Shown here piece after piece: positions 7,327-16,069 of a DNA stretch of 37,133 nt. Origin of the DNA: Thermoplasmata archaeon (lineage in GTDB: Archaea > Thermoplasmatota > Thermoplasmata > GCA-020350865); contig CP070672.1 of the NCBI GenBank assembly GCA_020351895.1, positions 2,659,419-2,696,551 on the forward strand. The letters run 5' to 3'. The position numbers were made by a program, and so were the translations under genes. Numbering within the stretch: the first letter of the stretch is position 1; each line of letters opens with the position of its first letter. The notes under the pieces were generated by a model. That model was not told the origin of the DNA, did no database searches, and saw only the letters and a list, made by a program, of their open reading frames with translations.

Positions 7327-7725
7327 GTGGATATCATTATTCCAGAAGAGGGGGAGCCATCAAAAGAGGGATTAGAAAAAGCGGTAGATGAAAGTGAAAT
7401 CGAATTGGTAAAGAAGGCCTCTAGAGCCTTTGCTGTAAGTTATATGAACGAAATATACAAGACTGTGAAATCCCTCGATCCAAAAGTTGTTGAAAAGATC
7501 AAGCTCACAAGGCACTATCCCTATTATCTTTACCTTTTTATCCATCAGGACAGGTGCGGAAAAATAAAAGAATTGGATATCTATTCAAGACAAAAATTGA
7601 GTGACGATGGTCTATGTGAGGTCAAGGAAATCTACCACGATTGTGAATGCGGGAACTTCTTGATTGAAAAGAAAAAGAAAAGGCTTGGAGAGGAATCTTT
7701 GGACTGGCGTTGGTCGAAGCTGTAG
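7327..7725 (+). CDS. Hypothetical protein, 132 residues
   Basis: Not recognised. A longer frame begins with TTG at 7309, but a strong Shine-Dalgarno sequence GGGGAGGT (7315-7322) lies inside it, 4 nt before GTG 7327, so GTG is the likely start (VDIIIPEEGEPSKEG). The protein is soluble and mixed alpha/beta with charged helices; residues near the C-terminus contain YHDCECGNF, a Cys-x-Cys that could bind metal but has no second pair. The gene is alone on its strand here and divergent from the Lrp-like gene, hence a candidate target of that regulator. Confidence 0.6.
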   Translation: MDIIIPEEGEPSKEGLEKAVDESEIELVKKASRAFAVSYMNEIYKTVKSLDPKVVEKIKLTRHYPYYLYLFIHQDRCGKIKELDIYSRQKLSDDGLCEVKEIYHDCECGNFLIEKKKKRLGEESLDWRWSKL

Positions 7726-7932
7726 ATTTCCAAAATGTATATGATGGCCCGTAACGGAGGAAAGAGGGTTGGTAAATCCTTATACAGTTATTCTAAGATC
7801 TCCTGTGCCATTCCATCCTAATCAAATTACACACAGAATTTTTTCTTCGAGTAATATGCTGAGTTTGTACTCTTAACCCTAAACACTATTAACCCGAAGT
7901 AACATTCCAATCCCGATACCTTGAACATAGAA

Positions 7933-8631
7933 ATGGCAGTATCCAGTGTGATAGGTTTCGTACCGGCAATCCTTCTATTATACATTCTCCTTCGGCGATA
8001 CGAGGGTCTTTTTAATGAGAAGTTCATCTTCTTCAGCTTTGGCGGAGGGATGGTGGTGGGCATGATTATAACTGTTCTTCACATGTTCACGGAGTACACA
8101 CTTCTGATATTCGTTGTATTATTTCCACTTTTCGAGGAATTGGCCAAGCTCGTTATATTGAATTGGCCCAAGTTGAAGTTGAAGCATGAGACAGTTTATT
8201 ATGGAGCGGCCTTGGGTTTGGGCATCGGCTCAATGGCTATTATCGCCATAGCCTTCAAGGTGTTCATCGATTTCCCGGAATCCCTGGGTAATCCTCAGAC
8301 CTATCTCGACCTTGTGATTCTTTCCTTCAATTTCTGCCTTCTAAACAGTGCAACAGGGGTTATCATCGGATTTGCCTGTTCCAAGGGTGAAGTCTCAGGC
8401 TTTTTCTTTAGAGCCTTTATCGTGCATGCGGTTTACAACCTATTCTTCTTCATATATATGCTGTCAGGAGAGGTTCTGAAATACGCCCCACTTGCAGTTG
8501 CCACCATATTTGCATTTGGCCTGTTCTGGTACGTGCTTCACGGCCTTTTACCAGAGGCTGTACCTCCAGAGATGCAGCAAAAAAGAAGAAGGGAAAAAAG
8601 AAGAAAGGTAAGGGAGGAAAGAAAAAAATAG
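7933..8631 (+). CDS. PrsW-like membrane protease, predicted
   Basis: 232 residues if started at ATG 7933; an upstream in-frame TTG (7921) is possible but less likely. About seven TM helices. The key features are FPLFEELAKLVI (paired Glu of the EExxK motif) in one helix and FIVHAVYNLFFF (His...Asn) in a later helix, the arrangement seen in PrsW and related CPBP/Abi glutamic-type intramembrane proteases. The C-terminus is a very basic tail (KRRREKRRKVREERKK), likely cytoplasmic. PrsW proteins cleave membrane-bound regulators in bacteria; the substrate here is unknown, but the window holds several TM-anchored winged-helix proteins that would be natural candidates. Convergent with the STAND gene, 13 nt apart. 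Confidence 0.7.
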   Translation: MAVSSVIGFVPAILLLYILLRRYEGLFNEKFIFFSFGGGMVVGMIITVLHMFTEYTLLIFVVLFPLFEELAKLVILNWPKLKLKHETVYYGAALGLGIGSMAIIAIAFKVFIDFPESLGNPQTYLDLVILSFNFCLLNSATGVIIGFACSKGEVSGFFFRAFIVHAVYNLFFFIYMLSGEVLKYAPLAVATIFAFGLFWYVLHGLLPEAVPPEMQQKRRREKRRKVREERKK

Positions 8632-8644
8632 ATTCAGGGGTTAC

Positions 8645-11008
8645 TCAGATCCTTTCCCTCAAATCCTCTGCATCCTTTTTGGCTCCCAGGCTCAAAAAGA
8701 TGTCGTAGGCCTTTCTAAGGTATTTTCTGCCCATCTCGCCCTCATAGAGCGTACCCATGTTTTTGTAGACCTCTGCTATCTGCCACCTGAATCCCAGCTT
8801 TTCAGAGAGCTCTAAACTCTTTTTATAGTATGAAAGGGCTTTTTCCGAATCACCTGCCATTCTGAAAACCTCGCCAAGATTGTCGTACAGTATGGCAACT
8901 GTTTGCCTATCCCCAAGATCCTTGGCGATCTCAAGGCTTCGTTTGTAGAACTCGATTGCCTCTCCCAACTTGCCCTTTTCCCAATGAATGATCCCGAGAT
9001 TGTTTAGGGCCCTTGCAACTCCCCTTCCATCCCCCAGGCTCTCTGCAATCTCAAGGCTCTTGTTGTAGCTCTCTATTGCCTGGTCCATTTCTCCCCTCTT
9101 CCAGTAGATCACACCTATATTGTTGTACAACTTTTCCATTTCAGATGGATCATTTGCCCTCTTTAAAAGCTCAAGGCTCTTGTTGTTCAAAGAAAGCGCC
9201 AAATCCAATGCTCCTTTTCGATAGTGGATGGCCCCGATCTTGTAGATGGCCTGCGCTATTCCAATCATATCCTCTTTTTCCTTGGCTGCCTCTTGGGCTT
9301 TTTCATAGAGGGACAAGGCTCTATCCCATTCTCCAAGGGTGGTAAGAATATCGCCTTCTGATGTCAGCAGAATCATGAGTTTTTCTGGGGGAATATCCTC
9401 TTTGGAAATGGACGTTAGAATCTCCAGGAACTCCTCCATATATCCCCTGTTGATCAGATACTCCCCATGACTCAATGCCAGTTTGATGGCCCTGTCTTTA
9501 TTCTGGGCCTTAAGGTGATGATATTGGGCCTCTATCAATGCCAGATCATCGGCCTCGTCCTCGAAGTACTCAGCGACCTTCAGATGATAGCTCTTTTTTA
9601 TCTCGGGACCCAATCTCGAATAAAAGAAATCCCTTATGACATCGTGGATATCATACAAAGGACCTGATGCGATCAAAAGAGATCGTTTTACCAGATCATC
9701 GATCACCTCATGAGTAATTTCCTCCTTGGATTCATCCATTGGAATTGACAGATAGGCTTCAGGCTGTACAGGGTACCTGAATACCGATGCGAATCGCAGC
9801 AATCTCTTCTCCTTCTCGCTCAATCTTTGCAGCACTTCCTCCTGCAAAAACTGCTGTATATCCCTTTGATTTATCCCTTCACCGTTGAGCTCAACCAGCT
9901 CAAGGCTCAATGGATGTCCCATGGTGCTCTCATAGAGCCCGTCGAGATGTTCCTCCGAAATTTCCCTTGCCCTTAAAAGTTTTAGGCTCGATTCCCTGTC
10001 CAAACCCTCAAGGGAAAGTTCGTATACCCGTTTGCTTAACAAAACATCTCTTCTATCATAGAATCTCGGTATTTCACGGCCCAGAAGCACGATTTTAATG
10101 CCTTTAAGATCATGAAGAACCTCGGTTGTTGCCTCGAGAAGCTGCAGAATCTGTCTATTTGCCCTGTGAAAGTCGTCAAAGACAAGGAGTGCATTCACAT
10201 CCTCGAGCTTCGACCAAAGCAGGGCCTGAATATCGCCTATATTTATGACTTTGTTTGCCTCAACATAAAGCTTCAGGGTCTCTATGCCCTCCTGGTTGAG
10301 GAACTCTGAAAGATGGGTCAACAGGTTTCTAAGTGTGCTCCATTCATGGAACCTGTACCAGAATATCCTACGGCTTTCTTTTTCTTGGCTCACCACCTTG
10401 GCAATAAGGGTGGTCTTGCCTATGCCTGCAATCCCAGATATTGCTAGTATCCTCATCTCCTCGGACTGCAGCCACTGGTCTATTTCCTTAAGTTCCCTCT
10501 CCCTTCCAAAAAAGTACTTGGGCGTGGGGTATCTTTCCCAGTAATCGATGCGACCAGGGGGTTTTGAGGCTCCTTTCATTCTTAAGTCGAAAATACCATT
10601 CTCTGAGATGTTATCAAGGATATTAAGCTGGTTCAAGTTTACATCAAGCTCCGAATTTATGTCCCCTATCCTGACCTCTTTCTCATTTTCCCCATCCTTT
10701 AGCACAACCATCATTTCATTGATATCATTTCTCAACTTCTCTGCCTGGGTCTTACCATCCATTGTAAGGAAATAGACCTTCCTCCTTCTGGCCTCGCCCT
10801 TAATATGCCATAGCTTTTCAACCACAATTCGCCTACCCATGAGCTCCTTGGTTGCCTGGGAAACATAGCTTCTTCTCGTGGAAACTGCCTTGGCTATTCC
10901 ATCCTGGGTCAGTGAATTCGGTACCTCGAACTTATCTTCGAATCTTCGGTTCCCAAGCAGGTGAAGAAGTATCTTCTCTTGGGCGGTAAGATGCGGTTTT
11001 GTAGGCAT
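8645..11008 (-). CDS. Winged-helix / STAND NTPase / TPR regulator
   Basis: 787 residues when started at ATG 11008. An ATG at 11056 gives 16 more residues, but a TATA box (TTATATAG, about 11030-11037) lies between the two, and the residues after 11008 align from residue 1 with the paralogous module at 16070, so 11008 is preferred and probably leaderless. Domains: winged helix plus linker (1-145); STAND-type NTPase beginning FFGRERELKEID, Walker A GIAGIGKTT (192-200), Walker B ALLVFDDF; winged-helix-like arm (HDVIRDFFYSRL); then about seven TPR units to the C-terminus (patterns YNNIGVIYWKRGEMDQAIESYNKSLEIA). Such proteins act as ligand-gated switches: the TPR part senses, the NTPase oligomerises, the winged helix binds DNA. 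It is divergent from the A2M gene and shares its intergenic region. Confidence 0.88.
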   Translation of the reverse strand: MPTKPHLTAQEKILLHLLGNRRFEDKFEVPNSLTQDGIAKAVSTRRSYVSQATKELMGRRIVVEKLWHIKGEARRRKVYFLTMDGKTQAEKLRNDINEMMVVLKDGENEKEVRIGDINSELDVNLNQLNILDNISENGIFDLRMKGASKPPGRIDYWERYPTPKYFFGRERELKEIDQWLQSEEMRILAISGIAGIGKTTLIAKVVSQEKESRRIFWYRFHEWSTLRNLLTHLSEFLNQEGIETLKLYVEANKVINIGDIQALLWSKLEDVNALLVFDDFHRANRQILQLLEATTEVLHDLKGIKIVLLGREIPRFYDRRDVLLSKRVYELSLEGLDRESSLKLLRAREISEEHLDGLYESTMGHPLSLELVELNGEGINQRDIQQFLQEEVLQRLSEKEKRLLRFASVFRYPVQPEAYLSIPMDESKEEITHEVIDDLVKRSLLIASGPLYDIHDVIRDFFYSRLGPEIKKSYHLKVAEYFEDEADDLALIEAQYHHLKAQNKDRAIKLALSHGEYLINRGYMEEFLEILTSISKEDIPPEKLMILLTSEGDILTTLGEWDRALSLYEKAQEAAKEKEDMIGIAQAIYKIGAIHYRKGALDLALSLNNKSLELLKRANDPSEMEKLYNNIGVIYWKRGEMDQAIESYNKSLEIAESLGDGRGVARALNNLGIIHWEKGKLGEAIEFYKRSLEIAKDLGDRQTVAILYDNLGEVFRMAGDSEKALSYYKKSLELSEKLGFRWQIAEVYKNMGTLYEGEMGRKYLRKAYDIFLSLGAKKDAEDLRERI

Positions 11009-11029
11009 TTCCAACCCCGGACAAATTCT

Positions 11030-11037
11030 ATATAAGA
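11030..11037 (-). promoter_or_regulatory. TATA box for STAND regulator
   Basis: TTATATAG on the minus strand, about 25 bp before ATG 11008, which suggests transcription starts at or close to that ATG. It lies inside the longer reading frame that begins at 11056 and therefore argues against that start. Confidence 0.6.
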
Positions 11038-11111
11038 ACCTGATGGGGTTTCCCATTAAAAAATATGTGCATTCAACTTGTGAGACAGTCGTATTTCTTC
11101 AAAGTTTTTCG

Positions 11112-11130
11112 ACATGTCAATTACATGTCA
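11112..11130 (+). promoter_or_regulatory. Operator-like double ACATGTCA site, A2M promoter
   Basis: ACATGTCAATTACATGTCA contains two ACATGTCA words spaced 11 bp, one helical turn apart, each with an ACATGT palindrome. The core ATGTCAnnTACATGT (11114-11128) recurs at 17708-17722 before the ArsR-like gene. In both, CGTTTA of the TATA region begins exactly 23 bp after the first base of the core. Confidence 0.65.
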
Positions 11131-11138
11131 AAATAACG

Positions 11139-11145
11139 TTTATAT
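11139..11145 (+). promoter_or_regulatory. TATA box for A2M gene
   Basis: TTTATAT 45 bp before ATG 11184, implying a leader of about 15 nt. The operator-like repeat ends 8 bp upstream, where it could block TBP/TFB or recruit them. Confidence 0.55.
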
Positions 11146-11183
11146 CACGTACCATTCATGCTAATATCTAGGATAGTGAAATC

Positions 11184-14100
11184 ATGGATTCGAAGGTGGC
11201 GTTTACACTGATTTTGATTGGCGCAATAGTTGGATCCGGTATGATCGCCTACAATGCAGACAACCTCTATCTGTCCAACAGGGACAACGTGGTTGCGGCA
11301 CTGCCAGCTAGGATGGTGGGGGGATATGAGACCTCCATCATCGCATCGGCAACAGATTCCAGCGGTGAGCCCGCAGCTTTCGAAGATGTCAAGGTCATAC
11401 TAGAGACCGAGAATGAGACATACGAGCTCTATAAGGGCAAGACAGACAAAACCGGAACCGCCCAGCCCTCGTTTAAGGTTCCAGATTACAAAGGTAATGC
11501 CAAATTGGTTGTGAAAGTGGGTAAGGAAAAACTCTCTCAAAACGTAAAGGTTCTGGACAGCGAATCAGGGGACTTTCTAACAAAGATTCTCATCACCACC
11601 GACAAGCCCATCTACCAGCCCGATCAAACAGTTCATATAAGAACCCTGGCCTATGAAGGTGTGGAGCTTGAAGCCTCAGATAGGCATGTGGAGATAGAAA
11701 TCCAGGATTCTGAGGGAAACAAGATCTTCAGAAAGAGCTTCGAGCCCAACGATTTCGGCATCGCAAGTCTGGATTTTAAACTATCTGATCAGCTTCCTCT
11801 TGGAACCTATAAGATAAATGTCAAGGTGGGCGACAAGACCGCTGAAAAATCCATTCTTGTAAAAAAATATGTTTTACCCAAGTTCAAAATAGATCTTTTG
11901 GACACCAAGACCTGGTACACAGTGGATGAGGATATCTCAGGAAGGGTTTCTGCCCAGTATTTCTTTGGAAAGAATGTCGAAGGAAATGCTAGGGTCAAGG
12001 CCTTTGTGTACAGAGGTGTTTGGGATCAAGTGGGATACTTATACGAGCAACTTGAAAATGGTGAAGCCTCCTTCTCCTTCTCCCCTGCCCAGTACGCTGT
12101 TGGACTGGACCTGAACCAAGGCAATGGTCTCCTCGAGTTGAATATTACTGTCACAGACACAGGGGGGCATTCTGAATACGAATCCCACTTCATAACCCTG
12201 GCTTCAGAGCCCATTCAAATAACCACACTTTCTGATACCAATCTAGTGGACACCCAATCCACATATTATATAATAGCCAGGTATCCAAATGGAGTGCCCG
12301 TGGATGATGCATCGGTGACCGTAAAAATCCATGATGAGACCTACCAGGAAACTACTGATTCGCGGGGTATAGCATCTGTGCAGTTCATGTATGAAGGGCA
12401 GGACAGCATGAAAATTGGTGTTGCCAAAGGACACGAATCTGCAACAAAAGAGATCTATATCACCGAATCCTTTGGAATCAAGGTTATATCAGACAAGAGC
12501 CTGTATGATATGGGTGATGTCGCGGAATTTGACATTTTTTACACTGGTGAGGGTTCCACGGACCTCGTTTACTATGAAGCCATATCAGAGGGATTCGTGA
12601 TCACAACTGGAAGGGAAAAACTGAAGGACGGCCAGGCCAGCTTCGAGATTCCAATTACACCCGACATGGCTCCTTCCACCACGATTCGGGTTTACAAGAT
12701 CGAAAAGGACATGGATGTTGTTCGGGACAGCCTTGTTCTTTTGATCACTTCACCAGAGCAGCTGGATGTGAACATAACCACGGACAAGGATATCTACAGA
12801 CCCAATGAGGATGTGATGCTTGAATTTTACATTTCCAATGTCGATGGGCCTGTTTACTCTGCAATAGGAATTGCTGGTGTCGATATGTCGGTATTCGAGG
12901 TCTCGGAACGTTTTTCCGGTTTCGAGGAGGTATTCTGGGGTCTTGAGGAGGAATTTTTGACTCCCCAGTACCAAATAATTAGCTATGTATTCGACCCAAT
13001 GCCAGCACCATTGCCAGTGGATGGAGAAGATGAGATACCCAAGGGTGGAGAGGAGAATGAAATAGGTATACTGAGTTCATGGCCAAAGGCGGAAGACGAT
13101 GCCAAGAATGTGAAAAATAATTGGATCGACAATTACTGGGGCGCACTTGCCGTCCTGGCCATACTGGGCTTCTTCGGGCTATTCGCGTTTGCCATCAAGT
13201 ACAAGGCTGCGGCGGTTGTTGCCATCTTCATTGCCATGCTGTTGCTTTTGGCCATAGTTGCGGTTTTGTATGCAGGAACCACATCCATGATATCCTCAAC
13301 TGACTCTCCTGGAGTGCCTTTCGGGGGAGATCAGGGAAAGATGGCGGATGAAGGTGGAATTGGAGACGGTGATGGCATCTGGGTGGATCTGGAAGAGGAT
13401 TGGGACGGTGAACTCTTTTTTGATAATAGGGTTCCGGCAGGGATGAAAATTGTACCGGGGTCACCGTTAGCGCCCAACGGTTCAGGCTACAAACCAACCC
13501 ATGTGCGGACCTATTTCCCTGAAACTTGGTACTGGAACCCGGCACTAATCACGGATGAAAACGGCTATGCCTTTGTTACTCTCACAACTCCTGATTCAAT
13601 AACCACATGGGGTATCGATGCCATTGCATCCACGAAAGATGCTCAGCTTGGCACAGGAAATGCCGAGGTCACGGTATTTCAGGAATTCTTCGTGGAACCT
13701 GACATACCTGTATCCGTGATCAGAGGTGACGAGTTCCCACTCAGGGTCTTGGTTTATAATTACGAGAATGTTACAAGCAGTATTACAGTGGAGCTTCAGC
13801 AAGATCTATGGTTCGAGCTTTTATCCGAGAAAATCCAATACGTGGATGTTGAGGCGAACAGCGTATCCAGTGTCGATTTCGTCATCAAGGCAAACTCTGT
13901 TGGAGAGCATGACATAACCATAAACGCATCCTCCATCTCCCTTGAGGACAAGATAGTGAAGGAGATGAGGGTGGATCCCGATGGAAAGCGCCTTGACAGT
14001 GTGGCAAACGGTCAGCTTGACAACAACCAGAGCGTGACCGTTGACATCGAACTGGATTCCCAGAGGGTTGAAAACAGCGAAAATGCGTATGTCAAATTGC

Positions 14101-15647
14101 AGGGTGGAATGGAAGCCGTTACCCTGGACGGTGCAGAAACATATATAAGATTCGTCTCAGGCTGCGGAGAGCAGTCAATGTCCACGCTTTCAATCGATAT
14201 TCTGGCCTTCGATACCGTGCAGAATATGGAGGGTACTGACGAGCAGCTCTTTGAGTTCGAGACAATTGTCAATCAAGGCATACAGCACGAGCTGACTTTC
14301 CTTCTGCCTGCACAAAATGGAATAGGAAGGGGAATAGTTTGGTTCCCAAGCGACCAGGATGTACATCCCTGGTTGACGTCCTGGGGATTGATCACATTCC
14401 AGGATGCAAAAAATGCTGGCTTTAATCTTGACGATGCCATAATAACAGATATGCAGGATTGGCTCACATCCCAGCAGGAGGACGATGGCTCCTATAAATT
14501 CCCTGATTGGGGAATTTACGAGACCAACAACCCGATATTGAAGGCGAAGAAGGTTGCCACAACCGCCTATATAACCAGGGCTTTACTTTATTCAGGCTAC
14601 ACCCCCACCGGCGCGGCAATAACAAAATCTTTGGGGTACATAAAGGACAATATAAACGAGCATTGGGATGATCCATACACATTGGCCATCTCACTTATAG
14701 CTCTTGAAGATGCGAATGGCGATTCAACCCTAAGAAGTGACATCGCCTCGCGCCTCGAAGACCTCAAAGAGGAGGAGAACTCCACGGTGTACTGGACCTC
14801 TGACACCAATATGATCTCGGATGGTGATGATTTCATTGGTTGGAGGTATTCTTACAATAGCCACACCATCGAGACCACGGGCTATGCCATAATGGCACTT
14901 GCAAAGCATGGAGGTCACAGTACTACCGTGAACAAGGCCATAAATTACCTTCTTGGACATAGAAGCGGCCTTGGTGGGTTCTTCTCCACCCAGGATACGG
15001 TGGTGGCTTTCCAGGCCCTGGCCTCCATAGGAGAGATCAATATTGAGGAGATGACAATAACAGTGGAGGCCAATTCCGAAGAGATAGACAGCATCGTCTT
15101 CACTGAGGAGAACAAGGATATCACCTTCCTTCTGGACCTAAGACCTTATCTTGCGGAGACCACAACCGTTACAATCACCAGCTCCGGTGTAGGTTCTGTC
15201 CTTTATCAGGTCTACTCCTCCCAGTATATACCCTGGAATGTTATAGGTCCCAACGAGCCTTCGGAGATGAGCCTGGATGTGGCCTACAGCACCCAGAACA
15301 TCACTGTAAACGATATGATCGGGGCAACTCTGAGGCTGGAGTACTTGGGTAGTGCCACCAAGCTGAAGATGGTGCTTGTGGATTTAAGAGCCCCCGTGGG
15401 CTTCTCATTCGTTGAGTCCGACTTCAGTAATTTGGTGGCTTTGGGCAAAGTAAGCAACTATGAGATCAATGATAGGGAGCTTATGGTCTATATACAGGAT
15501 GTATATCCAAATCAACCTTTGACATTCACATATCCTCTTCTTGCCAAAAAACCGGTTAAGAGTGTCGTTGCGGGCATACATGCCTTCGACATGTACAATC
15601 CCGATTTGGATGTGGAGCTTTTGCCTATCGAGATAGTGGCCACATAA
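11184..15647 (+). CDS. Thioester alpha-2-macroglobulin-like protein with internal TM hairpin
   Basis: 1487 residues. An N-terminal hydrophobic segment (about 5-23) exports or anchors it. Macroglobulin (MG) beta domains follow; residues 137-153 (ITTDKPIYQPDQTVHIR) are typical of MG2. RTYFPETWYWNPALITDENGYAFVTLTTPDSITTW (775-809) marks the start of the conserved C-terminal half (MG7). The thioester motif GCGEQ is intact at 993-997, with an alpha-helical thioester domain (about 985-1260) and a receptor-binding-like domain at the end. In animals and bacteria A2M traps proteases: cleavage of a bait region exposes the thioester, which bonds to the attacker. Here the bait position (about 605-770) holds acidic, Gly-rich stretches and two TM helices (about 653-671 and 675-697) joined by a very short loop. 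It is followed by a translationally coupled small TM protein, and is divergent from the STAND regulator. Confidence 0.9.
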   Translation: MDSKVAFTLILIGAIVGSGMIAYNADNLYLSNRDNVVAALPARMVGGYETSIIASATDSSGEPAAFEDVKVILETENETYELYKGKTDKTGTAQPSFKVPDYKGNAKLVVKVGKEKLSQNVKVLDSESGDFLTKILITTDKPIYQPDQTVHIRTLAYEGVELEASDRHVEIEIQDSEGNKIFRKSFEPNDFGIASLDFKLSDQLPLGTYKINVKVGDKTAEKSILVKKYVLPKFKIDLLDTKTWYTVDEDISGRVSAQYFFGKNVEGNARVKAFVYRGVWDQVGYLYEQLENGEASFSFSPAQYAVGLDLNQGNGLLELNITVTDTGGHSEYESHFITLASEPIQITTLSDTNLVDTQSTYYIIARYPNGVPVDDASVTVKIHDETYQETTDSRGIASVQFMYEGQDSMKIGVAKGHESATKEIYITESFGIKVISDKSLYDMGDVAEFDIFYTGEGSTDLVYYEAISEGFVITTGREKLKDGQASFEIPITPDMAPSTTIRVYKIEKDMDVVRDSLVLLITSPEQLDVNITTDKDIYRPNEDVMLEFYISNVDGPVYSAIGIAGVDMSVFEVSERFSGFEEVFWGLEEEFLTPQYQIISYVFDPMPAPLPVDGEDEIPKGGEENEIGILSSWPKAEDDAKNVKNNWIDNYWGALAVLAILGFFGLFAFAIKYKAAAVVAIFIAMLLLLAIVAVLYAGTTSMISSTDSPGVPFGGDQGKMADEGGIGDGDGIWVDLEEDWDGELFFDNRVPAGMKIVPGSPLAPNGSGYKPTHVRTYFPETWYWNPALITDENGYAFVTLTTPDSITTWGIDAIASTKDAQLGTGNAEVTVFQEFFVEPDIPVSVIRGDEFPLRVLVYNYENVTSSITVELQQDLWFELLSEKIQYVDVEANSVSSVDFVIKANSVGEHDITINASSISLEDKIVKEMRVDPDGKRLDSVANGQLDNNQSVTVDIELDSQRVENSENAYVKLQGGMEAVTLDGAETYIRFVSGCGEQSMSTLSIDILAFDTVQNMEGTDEQLFEFETIVNQGIQHELTFLLPAQNGIGRGIVWFPSDQDVHPWLTSWGLITFQDAKNAGFNLDDAIITDMQDWLTSQQEDDGSYKFPDWGIYETNNPILKAKKVATTAYITRALLYSGYTPTGAAITKSLGYIKDNINEHWDDPYTLAISLIALEDANGDSTLRSDIASRLEDLKEEENSTVYWTSDTNMISDGDDFIGWRYSYNSHTIETTGYAIMALAKHGGHSTTVNKAINYLLGHRSGLGGFFSTQDTVVAFQALASIGEINIEEMTITVEANSEEIDSIVFTEENKDITFLLDLRPYLAETTTVTITSSGVGSVLYQVYSSQYIPWNVIGPNEPSEMSLDVAYSTQNITVNDMIGATLRLEYLGSATKLKMVLVDLRAPVGFSFVESDFSNLVALGKVSNYEINDRELMVYIQDVYPNQPLTFTYPLLAKKPVKSVVAGIHAFDMYNPDLDVELLPIEIVAT

Positions 15648-15661
15648 AAGGAGATGATGAT

Positions 15662-15949
15662 GTGATAGGTGGGGGTAATCAAAAAATCCTCGGTAAATTG
15701 CCCACACTCCCCACCTTCTTTTTATTTTTCCTGTTGGTGGGTATCCTGCTTATCCCGATTTTAGCCGGGGCTGCTGACATCGTTCCTTTACAGGGACAAG
15801 ATGAGGAATCATGCGACTCAATACCTCTAGAAGGTCAGGATAAAGAAGGGATGACATTGCTTGAATATTCATTGAATATATTGCTTATCATAGGTGTAAT
15901 TCTAATATGGATGGCCAGTGTTCATGTCTTTAATAAATATGTAATCTAG
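15662..15949 (+). CDS. Small two-TM protein coupled to A2M
   Basis: 95 residues starting at GTG 15662, 14 nt after the A2M stop; AAAGGAG (15647-15653) gives a good ribosome site 8 nt before the GTG. Two hydrophobic helices (about 17-37 and 68-90) enclose an outward-facing acidic loop in which a short unit is duplicated: VPLQGQDEE and IPLEGQDKE, with one Cys between. The family is not recognised. The tight linkage suggests a membrane partner for the A2M, possibly pairing with its TM hairpin; that is inference. The first hydrophobic segment could instead be a cleaved signal peptide. Confidence 0.65.
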   Translation: MIGGGNQKILGKLPTLPTFFLFFLLVGILLIPILAGAADIVPLQGQDEESCDSIPLEGQDKEGMTLLEYSLNILLIIGVILIWMASVHVFNKYVI

Positions 15950-16039
15950 GTTCTCCGCATATCAATATCATTTCTTCCTGACGCGTGCCATCATTCGCCC
16001 CCGAGGCTGGGTTAGTAAAAGTAAACACAGCAAAACCAA

Positions 16040-16047
16040 TTTATATT
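16040..16047 (+). promoter_or_regulatory. TATA box overlapped by ATTGTACA, gene at 16070
   Basis: TTTATATT 30 bp before ATG 16070, so the transcript is nearly leaderless. ATTGTACA (16045-16052) overlaps its end. The same ATTGTACA word lies just after the TATA box of the ArsR-like gene (17745-17752). Confidence 0.5.
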
Positions 16048-16069
16048 GTACAAGTATTGGTGAGTCGAG

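Noticed and set aside
11009..11056. Upstream ATG for the STAND regulator (16 extra residues)
   Set aside because: A TATA box lies within these codons, and the paralogous protein at 16070 aligns from the Met at 11008.
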